A stretch of DNA of 64,000 nt from Sciurus carolinensis. Taxonomy: Eukaryota; Chordata; Mammalia; Rodentia; Sciuridae. Position 1 is the first letter of the stretch. Every line of letters begins with the position of its first letter. Below the pieces are notes generated by a model, which had not been told where the DNA came from, searched no databases, and was given only the letters and a program-made list of their open reading frames with translations. Where the stretch lies: contig NC_062217.1 in the NCBI RefSeq assembly GCF_902686445.1, forward strand, positions 169,041,098-169,105,097, in the 5' to 3' direction. Of this stretch, positions 13,975-27,939 are shown in pieces. Both the position numbers and the translations under genes were made by a program.

Positions 13975-14175
13975 GTCTAGCATCAGAGAACTTTGGGTTC
14001 AAATCTGTTTTGTCAACTGTAAGCTGCATAACACAAGTCTCATTTTCTTCATTTGCAAAATATGGATAACAACAATAATAATAACACCCTCAATGCTCAG
14101 AGGGGCACTCGGAGATGTCAAATACTAGGCCACGTACCTGGCAGTTACTTAAGTATTTAACAAACGCTGCTATTA
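13975..14175 (+). mobile_element. MIR SINE fragment
   Basis: TTTGGGTTCAAATCTG, then CATTTGCAAAATATGGATAA, with a following ACAATAATAATAA run, is the usual MIR core and 3' order. Old and diverged. Confidence 0.65.
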
Positions 14176-14747
14176 CTAGTATCAGCAGAAAGGTGATACT
14201 GGATATCATAGTTTAAAATAATAGTAATGGAATAGTTAATTATAATAAATACTCAGCTAGCAGACCAGAGTTTGACCATGAGTCTAAAACTAACTCCTTC
14301 AAACACCCTAAGCTAAGTAATTACAGGACTGATGTTTTCACACAGTGCAAGATGCCAGGCCTAGCACAGCATACTTTCAAAACAGAAGACTTGATCTCTG
14401 ATTCCAGGGGCCCCTGGGTCAGGCTGGGAGGTAAGAAGTGCAATCAGGGCTGTGGGCAGGTAAGAGGTCCCACAAGAAAGGAAGTGATGTCTTGGGGAGG
14501 AGGAAGGGGCGGGATGGCCCAAAGGCCCCGGGAGATTCAGAAATAACTTGCATGAACTGATTGGGAAAGTCCGGCTGGGAGCTAAGGTGTGAGTGTTCTC
14601 ACCCCTGCACGGTGGCTAAGAAGGCATGGCAGGCCCTGGCAGCGCCCCTGGGGCTCAGGGCATCTGAGGTCGTGCTGCAGCACCCAGGGCCCGTGCCTGC
14701 CCTGCACAGGCAGCCGATGGGTGGGGCTCTCCGAGGGGCTCACTTAC

Positions 14748-14846
14748 TCTCTCTGACAGCTTCTCCAGGCGCAGGGACACTGTGGTCATCACTGGCAGCC
14801 TTGTCAGGACCCTTGCTTCTCCTGCCTTTTCTGTTGCTATTTTTAC
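14748..14846 (-). CDS. CPXM2: CPXM2 coding exon 2 (basic linker)
   Basis: Second coding exon, 99 nt, phase 1 in and phase 1 out. The acceptor is a pyrimidine-rich tract ending in AG at 14848-14847. The donor is AGAGA|gtaagt with GT at 14747-14746. Joined to exon 1, the split glycine codon is followed by a Lys/Arg/Ser-rich linker: [13 protein letters not shown], then [10 protein letters not shown], then EAVRE. The known CPXM2 linker has the same layout (SNKK near the start, an [12 protein letters not shown] core, VRES at the end), which identifies this short exon even though it has no domain. The run of basic residues suggests an exposed, possibly heparin- or protease-sensitive linker between the N-terminal tail and the discoidin domain; that role is inference. 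Confidence 0.92.
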
Positions 14847-15369
14847 CTAAAAAGAGAAAAAAGAGAAAGATTCCTTTACTTCACGTGTCAGACCCACCTT
14901 GGGGTGTCAGAGCTCACTGTCCTCTCCTGCATGTCAGCCATCTTCAGCTCTGTGCCCCTGTCCCCAGACACGGGGCATCTTGTAGTTAAAGGAAAAAAAG
15001 CATGTTAAACACGCTTCTGATAAAAGCGACACACACCTGCCTGTCATTATTATTATAAGACTGAAAAATGCTCTTGACCTTCTCTGAGGCCCAAACACAG
15101 CCCACAGCTGCTGGAGCTGGAAGGGGAAGCCTGGGGTCCTGACTCCAGCGTTTTCCCGCACACAGAGCTTCTCCCACTAAATCTCTCCAAGGCCCTGGCT
15201 TGGGAACCTGCAGGTAATGATGCTGCCCATCAATTGGAAGGTCACCTTGCCGAGGCCCAAGAAGCCCGCCGGCTACGCTCCTACTTCTCCTCGCCCTGAG
15301 CTCCCCGCCGATCCAGACGGCTGCCTGGCATCCTTCAGCTCGTGCCTCCACCCGCCAGAACCTGGCACG

Positions 15370-15540
15370 TGCTCTTCAGCCTCCTGGGGTGCCCTGCCCT
15401 TCACTCTTGAACTAGTTAGCTCTGCCCACCCTGCAAGTCTCAGTGTTGGCCTCGTCTCCTTAAGCTGGCTTTCCTGACCTCTCCGTCTGAATCTAATCCT
15501 CCTTTGATGGGCTCTGTAGCCTCCGTCAGGGTCCAGCTGC
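15370..15540 (+). mobile_element. L2-like fragment
   Basis: A segment with TCTCAGTGTTGGCCTCGTCT and a following CTTAAGCTGGCTTTCCTGACC resembles the L2 3' coding/UTR region. Moderate certainty only. Confidence 0.4.
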
Positions 15541-18500
15541 CTCTAGGCAGAGCCTAATGCAGGAGTTTGAGGGCAGGCAAGGTACCGAGGACCAGAGGGA
15601 GGGAGAGAAGCAGGGTGAGGCCAGGAAGGCGGTCCAGCAAGCAAGGCTGTGGTCTCAGCCTGAGACTGGCTCAGCTGGTCACCCAGGGGCTCTGGAGCAG
15701 AAAACACACACACAGTTGTCCCCACCTAAGACGAGGGGCTGCCATCTGGGAGATGCAGCCTTCCACGAGAATTTCTCCAGAGACGGGAAGAGCTGTGAGC
15801 AACCGAAGGCCAGCCTCCCAGTCCCCGGGGGTGGCGTACATTGTGGGGGGAAAACAACCTGGGGGCTCCAGCAGCCTCTTGCACAGCTCCACACACCTGT
15901 CCGGGTGCATCAGCACAGTGGCACTGTGACGAGTCTGCTCAGAAGGGCAGGGGCTGCATCTGGCTCTGCTCACTGCTCCATTGCCAGAGTCGGGGGCATG
16001 GCAGGCTGCGATGAGTGAATGAGTGAGATGCTCAATTACTCAGGAATAAGAGTCCGGTGCTTTAAAGAGACTTTCAACTGCAGCTTGTAATACCAAAACA
16101 GCTTGGGGCTTGTGCCAATTAATGAAGCCCATGTCAGATTTCTAGTCACCTGCTTCCCAAAAAGGGTTTCTTGTTTTCTTACTACCCTAGATCTTGAAGA
16201 ATGCCAAGGTGCATTGGGTCTAGCCAAGGGAAGTCCCCTTTGGTCATATTCTCGGGTGATGCCCACTGGGAACAGCTTTCATTTCTCATGTAAGCTGAAA
16301 CAAATCACAAAATTAAGTGTCCTTGTCAGTGTCTAGAAGCCAGAAAACTGATACTTCATAAAGGCTGGGAGAGGACCAACCCAGAGACCTGACCACACCA
16401 ACATTTGCTCAGTGCCCTTGCTGCAGCAATGGGCGGGACTATCAAGGCCAAGGTCCACCACAGACAAGACGGCCACTTCCAGAAGAGCCTGACAGGCAGA
16501 GGGCAAAAAAGACCTTGGTTATCCAGGAAAACCAGCATCACAGCTGTTGGGGCGCTGAGTCTGCTGTGGGGAGATGAGGTGTTCTACCAAGAAATAAAGG
16601 GCTACAAGATATGACCAACTTGTGGGGAACGGGGTCCTCAGTGGAGTGGCAAACAGCACTGACATCGCCGCTGGGTGGAGACTGGCAGTGGCCAGGAGCA
16701 CCATCCTGAGGGCCTGGCTCCAGTGTGGGGTCCCGACCCATCTGCTCTGCACGGCCAGCATGTCCAGGAACCTGCCTTACCTCACCTGGGCTCCCTCTTC
16801 AGCAGAAGACACAGTGCCGCCACAGAGCAAGCTCCCAGATGGAACCAAGCCATGTGAGTGACCTGCGGTCACCCCCAAACAAAAGAAGGTTTCTCTCTTT
16901 TCATGGCCCACGTCTTGCCTGAGCCCCACACACCACAAGGCACTGTTCCAGTGGCTCACAGCTAACACTTGTGGTGATTCACGATTCACGAGGCATGCCC
17001 GCAGTGACACTGGCCCTCATCGACCCACAGAGGGCAGGAAGGGTCACTCACAGAGCCAGGAGGGGACAGAGCAGGAGACTGACTCCAGACCTGAGCCCTT
17101 CCCAAAGGGATTGGGCTCCCTTCCGTAGTCCCCTCCTAGCATATGAGAAGAAGGGCCACATATGGTCTCTACAGATGAAAGGAGAAGTGAGGTGGAAACA
17201 GTGCTTGGAGAAGGAGCCAGAATCAAATCAACATCTCCATCTGGGCTGCGTGACAAGACAGAATTCCTTAAAAGTAGCAAGCTGAAGTGCCAGTGCAGGC
17301 CACATGTTCTATTCTGGTCTACAGTGATAAATATACTTCATCTGGCTTAATAGAAAACTATTTCCCCCTCTCTACACAAGGAGCTTACAGTAGCAACCCC
17401 AGAAACTGAAAATTCCTTTGCTTTGCCATTTCCCAGGAAATTCCAGTCCCCCAGGGCTCTGCATCCCTCTGAAGGAGGGACCTGGCCCAGGGCTCTGAGG
17501 CCCCTGCCGGCTTCTTGTTAAGGAACTCACTTGAGGAGAAAAACTCAACCAAATGGGTTCTCGGGAGCTCCCCAGAAATGCAGCCTGAAGGCCTCAGGAC
17601 AGACAATAATCAGAGCCTTCCTACTGACTGCAAAGGGGCAGCCCTGCAGGGCCCCTCCCACAGCGAGGGCCAGGGGACTTGGCAGGTGTACGGACACAGC
17701 CTTGAGGACAGTGGCTAGATATTCCTGCTCCACATGGACGTGCATACAGGAAAGAGGGCAGGATACAGAGGGAACGGCCTTGGGCTCCATTCCTTTCTGA
17801 GGACAGGCAGTTCCCAGAGGAAACGAGAATCCCCAGGTGGCTCAGTGGCTGAAGGGTGTGTTTCCTTCCACTCATCGGTGATCTCTGTGTCTGGCAGGGA
17901 GCGGAGGCTGGGGACATAGAGGCTCCGGTGGAATTTCCCAAGTACGTTTTATCAGGACCAGACCAAACCCAGGCAATCGGGCAGCCAACCACGCAGCCCC
18001 TCCCACACTCCTCTCACTCTGCCTCTCTGCCGTGTCGTCCCTGAGAACTAGCCTGGGTGGCCCTGCCCCCAGGGGCCAGACTGTCATGCAGGAGACTGTC
18101 CTCCAGGCCCAGGGCTTGAGGGACAGTGGGGTCACCTGTGACCACAGCGCCTTTGTGACCACCGCCACTCCCACCCTCTATGCAGTCAGCAGCCCCTTCC
18201 TGACTCATGACCAGATGGGGCTCCTTACTTTTAATTTAAGGAGGCACAAGCAGGAGGTAGGCATAGGCGAGCACGTGCGGGCACTGCCTGTCTCCATTTG
18301 GGCTCCACCTAGAACAGAGCTGGAGACAGGAAGTCCTGGAGAGCAGGACTTATCTGGGAGGTGATTTTAGGCATCACAGTGAACAGACAATGGGGAACAG
18401 GGGGAAAGACACACTAACAACCCAGGGGGTGGCTGGCAGGACCTGAGGAACAGGGGAGGGGTGCCACTGAGCTGCCCTCCAGAGCCTGGCAGGCTGGACA

Positions 18501-20592
18501 CACATCACACACATCACACCTCCCCTGCAAGCGTGAGGGTATCAGCGTCTCCACAGTGAGGAATCAAGGTTTGGAAACATCACAGGCCCTCTCAGTGGCA
18601 GAGCCAGACTCTGATGCCAGTTACCTGGATCCGGGATCACCTCACATGCTTTGCAAGGAACAGGTATTCCATACAAATATGCAACATCAGAGGTTCAAAT
18701 TTAAAGGTGTTCTATCGTCCTGTGATGCCCAAGCATAGCCAGTTGGTGCCAGCCAGGTGGGGACGCAGTCCTTTCCCAGAGCCAGCCAGAGAAACCCTAA
18801 TTCATGGGTTTCATGATCACAGAGCAGCAGCCACAGTGGCAGGGACCTAAGCAGGCCACAGGGGCTAAACCTGTTATTGCTCGCAATGCCAAGACTGGGA
18901 GTTCAAGGTCCCCAGCCCCGGAGGGACATCCAAAGGATGCTCCACCTCCATCCAGGCTCCAGGGCCAGGCTGCCTTCACCCCAGCACTGACGGCACTAAC
19001 CACCATGAAATCTGGGAGCCACGGACCTTGAGGCACACAGGGAAACATGCTGGCTATTTTTAGGAACCACAGCATGCAAGCCAGCTTCCCCAACCCTGGA
19101 AGGGTCCCCCACCCTTTATTATCCAAGCCTGAGTCCTTATATCTGGAACCATGGGCACAGGCAGGAGGGACTGTGCCAGCGCCGAGTTGACTTTGGAAAG
19201 CACTTTGGAAAGGGCGGTGGTGCCTTCGAAAGCTGATTTTTCTTTTTTTTTTTCAAACAGGTCCTTTCCCTGGAGTCTTGTAGGAAGTTACCCTGGACAA
19301 AACGCATTTCGGATCTAACTCACAGTGAGCCTGGAGGTTGGACTGTTAGTTGTCTGGGTGCTGTAATAGCATCATGGTGATACCGAAATATTTACAAACA
19401 CGTTCTCCTAATCCTCACACCCCAGCTTCGCCCCAGAGAAGACATTTCCATCCAAAGGCCGAACAGTACAATGCCGGGGAAGAGAAGCAGACAAGCTGAG
19501 AAGGGAAGCCCCTCCTCCCACCAGCAGCAGCGCCTGCAGCAGAAAGGCCTTTGTCGACCATCACACGCGCTCAGATAACAGCTCTGGCTCTTTCCCCCGC
19601 AGCTGAGACACGGCACAGTACAAAATGCAGACTGGATGGTTCTGGGCACAGACACGCCAGCAAACATGGCTCGTTGCCCACTCTGCAAATTCCGTGGGCT
19701 CAGGACGACGGTGGCAGTGCGGGTTTGTGCGTATGCTAACGGCCATGCAGCCTCCCGGGGGCCTAAAGAAAACCGCAAGCAAAGGGACAAGCAGGAACCC
19801 AATGTAAATGCTGCATATCTGAGCCTCCTTCTCAGCCATGGTGCCCTGGAGGGGAAAAAATCTTCCCATCATTTTTTCGGAGTCTTGTTTATTATTTTGC
19901 TTCTTATTGCTAAGTGGAAGGGTGAGTTATGTAACTATGGTTTATTACTCTGTGCCATCTTATTCTCTAAAAGGAGTGAGGCCACTAACCAAAGTCATGA
20001 ATTTGGAGATGTCAATCAAAGCAGGCACACCCCAAATCCACTGGCCTGTCCACCATGCAGACCTTCGTCTTACTCTTCATCCTGGGACCATGCCGACCAG
20101 GATCCTGAGGCTCCCACCTTGAGCCCCAAAGCATTCCAGCCGCAGGGATCTGGAAACCGTGAAGTTCAACTCGAAGCAGCTGAATAAACAGAACTAGAGA
20201 GAAGTGGGCTGTCAAGTCTGTATGAAGAAGAACATTCTAGCAACCAGTACTGTTCACCCAGTGAGCCAGCAGCCTGGAGGTGGTGAGGTCCACCTGCAGA
20301 AGGTGTGCACAGGGACTGCACATTCCCCGTCAGAGTCCTGCCAGAGAGCAATCCTCACTCGATGACCATTTAGGCTCCTCCAAGTTCTAACATTCAGGAG
20401 TGAGCTGAGGCTCACAAGGAAGACCTCAGAAATTCTACGATACCAAAGTCCACCACAAACTCAAAAAGAAAGATTCCATGGTCCCACATCCTCAAGGGAA
20501 CACGTACACACAAGCATAGTAAAAACATGTGAAATGCGACATTTGGTTAACGGTACTTTCAAATGTCAATTTCCTGGTTTTCATATTGTACA
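15541..20592. other. Intron 1 unique sequence without identified gene
   Basis: About 5 kb of moderate-GC sequence with a short poly-T tract near 19240. Open frames here are short, overlap each other and show no recognisable domains. No RNA gene seen. Confidence 0.6.
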
Positions 20593-20795
20593 CAGCAGAG
20601 TCTCTCAACCCCCTGGGGACGTTTGGCAAGGTCTAGAGACATCCATGGCTGTGACAATGACAACTGGGGGAAGGTGCTACTGGCACCCAGTGGGTCGAGG
20701 CCAAAGATGCTGCTCAACATCCCCCAACACAGGGGCACCAACCTCCTCAGACCTGCACACAGTGGTCCAAGATGTCACGGTTGCCGCAGCAACCT
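20593..20795 (+). mobile_element. MER5A (hAT-Charlie non-autonomous DNA transposon)
   Basis: It reads GAGTCTCTCAACCCCCTGGG, then GACGTTTGGCAAGGTCTAGA, then GGTGCTACTGGCACCCAGTG and GATGCTGCTCAACATCC, in MER5A consensus order. No coding capacity. Confidence 0.9.
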
Positions 20796-20799
20796 TAGC

Positions 20800-20915
20800 T
20801 ACAGTTAGCTAAGGTTTATCCTTGGTGGAAACTGCGGGTGGGGATGTGGGACCTTACTGTGATACTTTTGCAATGTCCTGTCAGTCTGTAATTCTTTTTA
20901 ACTAAAAGTTTTAAA
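20800..20915 (+). mobile_element. Probable L1 3'UTR terminus
   Basis: GGGATGTGGGACCTTACTG, a CTGTAATTCTTTTTAACTAA stretch and AAAGTTTTAAAAAATG look like the terminal segment of an old L1. Short and diverged. Confidence 0.5.
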
Positions 20916-22169
20916 AAATGTTTTCAAAGACTTCATTCCATTCTGGGTATCGGGGTTCTCCTCATGGAAAACATGGTACAAGTGGAGTAAACCTTATTCA
21001 AAATGCCTGGAGCAGGAAGTGTTTCATGCTTTGGAATTTCTCGAATTTTAGAATATTTGCATATGTTCCAATATCCAATATCCAATATTTGCATATATAT
21101 TCCAAGATGTGATATCTTGGAATTGGGACTCAAATCTGAACACAATGTTCATTCATGTTCAGACACTTTATACACATAGCCTGCAGGTAATTTTACACTT
21201 ATTTTTAATAGTTTTGTATATGAACCAGTTTCATGGTGTGGAAGTTTCCCTGGTGGCACCTCAGTGCCCAGCCTGTGCTTGGTACCCAGCATGCAGGACT
21301 TTACCCTGCGGGCTGGCCCCGTGTTCCTTCCTCAGTAAGAACCTTTCCAAGACAAGATGACAGCCTGCTTACAAAACAGCCCACTGAAGAGATGAACGTG
21401 CCTCTGGCATCCTGAGACGTGTCCACGTCAAGACACCACTAGAAGGGGGAACAACTGTTTCCTAGCACAGTTTAACTGTACAAAACTGACTCCCTTAATC
21501 TAGATTGTTCCTAAACCTGTCTCTCCCACTACTCGAGGTCCGGGTCTACTGTGCAAACACCAAAATTTTTAAAAATAAAAATATAAAACCTAGGCACTAA
21601 ATAAAAGTGTGAGATAAGTGTCACAACACCTGGATGACCCTAGTGCAGAGAAGCTCTAAAAAGTCCAACATAATTCATTTGAATGAGCAGAAAGCTTGGA
21701 AGCAGTTCACTGGCAGGACAACTTCTTCAGACATTCTGGAATTCTCCAGGGCCTGTTTTGGGGCTGGGGAAGCCTGTTAGGTGGATGCCAGAGACACATT
21801 TCTTGCAGGAACTGGGGCTGCTATCCAATAGAATAAACGGCTTCTTGCCCCACAATCTCTATCTCCAAGATGGTTTTCCAAAAGCAAAATGACCTATTGC
21901 AAATCAAGGTGCACCTTGATTTCTCCTTCAGAGACCCCATTCCAAGGCCAGCAAGTGCTATGCTCAAAGGACAAAGGAGAGCCACCTCCTCATCTGAGTC
22001 CACAGACACATCAGCCCGTGGACACTGATGAGGGCAGGCTGTGACTTTCTGAGCTATTTTCTTAAGTGGAGGCAGCTGCCTCAGGATTGATGGCTAATCA
22101 TAGTGAGATCCCCCAAAAACAAACTGGCTCACTAGGCAGGCCCTAAACATCAGCATTGCCCAAGCTCCC

Positions 22170-22350
22170 TTATTTATTTATTTATTTGACACCCCATACT
22201 TTTACCTCTAATTATTTTCTCCAAGTCCTCCAATTTCTTTGAGGTCCCAGAGCGTAGGGGACAGGTTGTCCTATGCTTTCTATCCCTAGGGTCTCCCCAG
22301 CACCTGGTGCTAGGCTGGTTCTTAGGAAGCATCTATGGAATGAAAGAAGG
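22170..22350 (+). mobile_element. TTTA repeat followed by L2 3' end
   Basis: A (TTTA)4 tract at 22170-22188 precedes TTTGAGGTCCCAGAGCGTAG, CTATCCCTAGGGTCTCCCCA and GCACCTGGTGCTAGGCTGG, the L2 terminal pattern, ending in GAATGAAAG. Confidence 0.75.
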
Positions 22351-22714
22351 GCTCCTAGGAGGGTGAGCACACCTGTAAGCTGCAGGTGTGCTGGAAACTA
22401 CAGTCGGAAGGCTTTTGCAGCCATGGACAGAGTAAAGGCAGCAACAGGTGCTACTCTTCCTATCTGCAGGTGACGAAGTTGAGGCTCTGGAAGCAGAGCC
22501 AGAAGCTCCAGATCCCCAAGTTAGTGAGCCCACGACCCGGCTGGTAAGCAGTATGCAGCTTCATCCACCTTTCCCCTACCACCACCCCAGGGACTACAAG
22601 CAGCTAGCCATGCCAAGCACATAGCAGAGAGAAAAGACAACAATTCATGCAAATTTTACTCCAACCATCAAACCAAACAGGCCTGAGTACCTAGCACAGG
22701 AGAAGGGCTTTCAA

Positions 22715-22850
22715 ATCTCCCAAGTCAGCAAGTGACATTGAGCAAGTTACTTCAACTGCCAGTGCTGCCAGTTCCTCATCAGTAAGTTAGCAAGGACAGC
22801 TACCCTCCAGAGTCACAGAAGAACTACACGAGAAGGGTGCACATACAGAC
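22715..22850 (+). mobile_element. MIR SINE fragment
   Basis: GACATTGAGCAAGTTACTTC and then CCAGTTCCTCATCAGTAAGT match the MIR core region. Confidence 0.7.
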
Positions 22851-23871
22851 CAGTCACAGTCAACATCCTACAAGTGGGAGGCTCTGTCCACGAACGTTAG
22901 CAGCCACTGTGACTTTTACACATCTTAATTCCCAGCACTCTCTGGAAACAGTGGGAAATCTGGATGGTTCAGTTCATGGTCGCACAACTCACAGAACTAC
23001 CTGTGTATGTGTAAAGAGGGTGCTTACACAGGGACACTCTCTCAAGAGTGCCCCAACCACCCCTTCCCTGCTACCCTTACTGGTGACTTCCAGGAGCAGT
23101 TTAACCAAACAAAGATGTCAACTTCTATGCCCGGAGCTCTGTGACAGTGTCCCTGTGCCTCAAGAAAGGCTATTGCAAGGCCAGAGAACCTGGCTGCAAC
23201 CCTGATCATTCCCCACTGCCGAAATACTAAGACTGCAGCGTGTGCAATGAGCAAGGACCACTGGAAGGAACGAGTAAGAGAAAGTCCCCTTCGCAAGGTT
23301 AGTGGAATAAAGCAAGTAAAAGTCATTTCCCGGGACAGGGCTGGCAAAAGCAGGGCGGATCTGAGAAGGGTGTGAGGGATGGATGTAAAATGGCCCACCA
23401 CAGGCCGCCAGCCACCACAGAGCTTTCCAGGTCTCAGGCAGCCTGGCCTCCCCACCGTGGTACACCTGGGGCACTGGGTCCTGAGCCACACGGGGTCCCC
23501 ACTGAGGCTGTATGGGCCATCTTACCCCAAGGGCCAGAGGATTCAAGGGACCCACTGACAAGAGGAGGGAGGGCCTGAGAGGGACACAGGCTGGGTAAAG
23601 GCCCTCTGGCAGAGCTTTCCACAGAGGGCCATCTGCCAAAACAGGCCAATCATTCACATGGCCAAAAAGGAAATTCACTCTCAAGAAAACGCTGCCTATG
23701 TAGCCTGAGGAAGAAGGCAGAGCAGGAGAAAGTGCCCAGCAGAAAGATCCTTTGCCCCTCAGGAATGTCAGCTTGGGGGCACAAGGGTCCTGGCTCCCTG
23801 GGGCAGCTTCCCAACTGCTGAGCTTTCCCCACCTAAAGAGGCAGAGCTGGAGTGAGCGTTGCCGCAGCTCA

Positions 23872-24675
<804 letters not shown>

Positions 24676-24699
24676 TTAGAAGGCAACCTCCAGGCACCT

Positions 24700-24800
24700 G
24701 GTCTAGTCCTTCCTTTTACAGGTGGAGAAACGTGACCCTAGAGATCAGACCTGCCCCAAGTGCTGATGCAGCTAGAGCCAAGCTGAAGCCCGGCCTGCCG
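24700..24800 (+). mobile_element. MIR fragment just upstream of the CPXM2 CpG island
   Basis: TTTTACAGGTGGAGAAACGT, then CAGACCTGCCCCAAGTG, GCAGCTAGAGCCAAGCTGAA and GCCCGG follow the MIR 3' order. It lies 370-470 bases upstream of the CPXM2 start codon. Confidence 0.6.
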
Positions 24801-25229
24801 CCCTTCCGCCCCACCCCGGCCCGCCCCTCGCACCAGAACTGCATTCCCACCGCCAGGACATTCAGGAGCCGTGAATGAGGAATTCCAGAGGTCCCCAGGA
24901 ACCTGGGATAAACCTCCCTCTGGGCAGGGCCTAGTGACCCTAGAGGACTGTTGCTCTCTCCCATGTGACTGTGATTCTGCTGGAGAGAGAATGGAGTCAC
25001 CCCAAGGCCACCATGCCAGAGCCATAGAGGACATTTGTTAGTCCTGAGAGCAAGCCTACCTAGAGCGCCCTGCCCTGCCTCCCTTCCAGAATGTGCCTCC
25101 CACCTTGGACAACTGTGTGCAGGTTTTTCCTATGTGGAAAGGGACCCCACAGTCCTTTGACTTCTACTCTCCAGACTTGGGGTGTTTGGGGAACCCAGAA
25201 CTGCTTGGGGTTTCTATTCATACCCAAAA

Positions 25230-25790
25230 AAAATTCCAACAAACTTAGTGACTTAAAATAACACTGGCTTATTACCTGGAAACTCTGCAGGCAGCAGCCT
25301 GACTCCTGTGTCTCTGGTTGAAGTCCAGGGTGGGCAGGGATGGGGTCCTCTGAGGAGCTCTGGAGGAGACTCTGCCTCTGAGCCCACGCAGGGTAGCTGA
25401 AGCCAGTCAGTTCTGGCCTTTGTTGTACAGGGGTCCTGTTTGCTTGCTGGCTATGGAGGCCAGACTTCAGTGCTGTTGACTGTATCCCTTCCAGGGCTTT
25501 CCACAGCTCCTAGAGGACGGTCATATCCCTGCGTCTGGGTCTGAGTCTGAGGGCCAGTACTGGCACCTCAAATCCACCCCGCAGCTTCAAATCTTCCACT
25601 ACTACCAAATCTTTCTTCCTTGCAGTTGGAGAAAAATCTTCATTTTAAAGGGCTTATGTGATTAGAGGGGCCCTCTAGTAACCCAGGACCACCACCCTCT
25701 CCAGAGGTGCTGATTTTAATCTGTCTGCACTGCCCATTCTGTAACTTAGTCACAGGTTCTAGGGATTCAGGTACAGACATCTTTGTTGCC
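25230..25790 (-). mobile_element. Ancient LTR-like repeat (MaLR/MLT type), antisense
   Basis: It begins AACTTAGTGACTTAAAATAA and ends GGTTCTAGGGATTCAGGTAC, with AGACATCTTTG following, and has a GCTTATGTGATTAGAGGGGC block between: the order of a widespread mammalian LTR family. Subfamily not certain. Confidence 0.55.
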
Positions 25791-27939
25791 TGCTACAGGG
25801 AAAAATGACCCTATAGCCCTGGGTTCAGTTCTCACCTCCCTAGTCCCTTCTGGCCTGAGATGTGATTCCAAAATGCCACTGAGCTGAATCTGGACACCAG
25901 GGCAAGACCTCCACCTTCCCCTTGGAGTGTGGAGAGTCACATTTCTGAGCCCCACAGTGGGCAGGGCTTGGACCAGGACAGTGCCATCTTTGCCTGGGCC
26001 CCTCTTGCCATCCCTTTTTCCTTCATTACTCCCACCTAAGTCACCCAACCAGGCCCTTTTGGGGGTCAGTCTTCTGGGTTTCCAGGTCAAAGTCCAAAGC
26101 AGATTGGGCAGAGTGAGAGGGGAAGGCTGCAGACTGAGGCAGGGCCTGCTTGGAAGCATCAAGATTCTTGGACCTGGCTGTCAAACCTCCAGGACATTCT
26201 GGAATGGAACCACCAGAGTGAGAGGGGAGGAGAGTCCTCCCCCTGCCCTGGTGTTCCAAGAAGCCTGGATGGGCAGGATTCCACCTGCTCTCCTCCATGA
26301 TGTGTCCCCAGAGCTCACTCACAGGAGCTGTTTTATCCGAAGCCAGCTACTCCAGACAACAGGACAGGTCAGCATGGGGCTTCAGTGGAAAACAGAAAGG
26401 GACTCCAGCAATGAGCCACACACCTGGAGGTCCCAGCTAGCCTGGCAGCCCTCACCAGAAGGGGCTGCAGAGATTGTCCAGGACAAGGGTATGCCCTGGA
26501 CCACCTCATCAGAGCCGCCAGGGCTTGCTAAGCATGCAGACAGATCCCAGGCCCACCCAGACCTAGAGAACCTCCCAGGGGTGGGCTCAGGCACTCCCGC
26601 ACCAATAAAACGCCTCAGCTGCACAGAGTTGCATTTTACAAGGAGGCTGAGGGCCCAGACCCACCCCAGGTCACCAAGGTCAAGAGGAAACCCTGCTTCG
26701 TCCGGTAGTTAGAGTCAGGCTGAGTAAATCTTGGCAGCCCCAAATCCATGAGTTCCAAAAACATTGTGCTGCTTTCCTGGCACTTCTAAGGTAAATAATA
26801 GACGCCAAACCTGTACTGCAGTGTCTGGGAAGCATCCAGAGAATGTCCCCAAGTGTGATTCTCAGCACATCCCTGGAATCAGGAAACAGTCCTACTCATG
26901 GCTGTTCTTCTTGCTAATGTGTGCTTGTTTGTTTTCCCTGGAGAGACACATAATTAAAGCAAGCAGAACAAACAGAACGAGAATTGATTGCAGCATGGAG
27001 ATTCTCCCAGAACTGCAGTCCATGGCAGTTTCTAGAGCGCCCTTTGTCTACCTCTCTCTGGGGCTGCATACCTGGAGTTTTGTGGGAACAGAGTTCAGGA
27101 AGTGTAGGAAGAGAGGGTGGCAAAGCTGAGCTCGATCCTGGTCTCCAAGCCTCTTTCTCCAGCCCAACTTCTACCTGGCTGCCTGGGAAGGGCACTGCAT
27201 TCTTCTGCTTCCCCAGCGAAGCCTCCTCAGGTCACCTTTGTGTCCCATCTGTCCTTTAGCCTCTGCTGTAGTTCACTTATGGAAAGTCCCAGGGCCTCTT
27301 ATGGAACATTATTCTTCAACCCACCTCCTCCCCTGTTCCCACTTCCACTCTTTTAGTTGGACATTCAGAACTGAGAGGTTATTGGTGTACTGCTCACTGG
27401 GGTGTCCCTGCTCCCACCAGCTCTGGCTTGCAGTTCACCCTGCACTCACAGTTCCCACTACTCTCCAGGTACACATCACCCCAGAGCCCATGCAATCTCT
27501 CTGCTTCTCTCCCCTTCCAGTGGGCAAAGATGGTAATGCGTACTCTTCATGGCCTCCTGTGCAGCACTTATAAGCTCTTTTTAAACTAGTGATTATTATA
27601 ATCTACTAATTTTATATCCCCCAAGAAACCAATAGAGTTTAAGAAGAAATCCTCAGTAACTCCTTGTTGCATGGTGGCTAAGGTCTTCCGTGGCATCAAA
27701 GAGTGATCCTTTTTTTGACCTCTTTGCTCCCAACCTAATAATGGGTCTGTTTAACTTTAGTCTTGAACCCTACCCAAAGGGCCATGAGCATCTCTTCAAA
27801 GCCTAAGTGAGCTTGGTAAAATGCTGAGGATTCTTGGAGGAGAGTCATGCTGTAAAACTAGACACTCGCACTGGGAGCAGCAGCTGGGCAGAAGAAAACC
27901 AAAATGGCAGCCTGGATCCCCAGTTTCTTAGTTCCTAAA
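25791..27939. other. Intergenic stretch upstream of CPXM2
   Basis: Mostly unique sequence. A MIR-like piece may lie at 26600-26690. The open frame at 25927-26712 (261 codons, plus strand) lacks recognisable domains and I do not support it as a gene. Confidence 0.55.
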
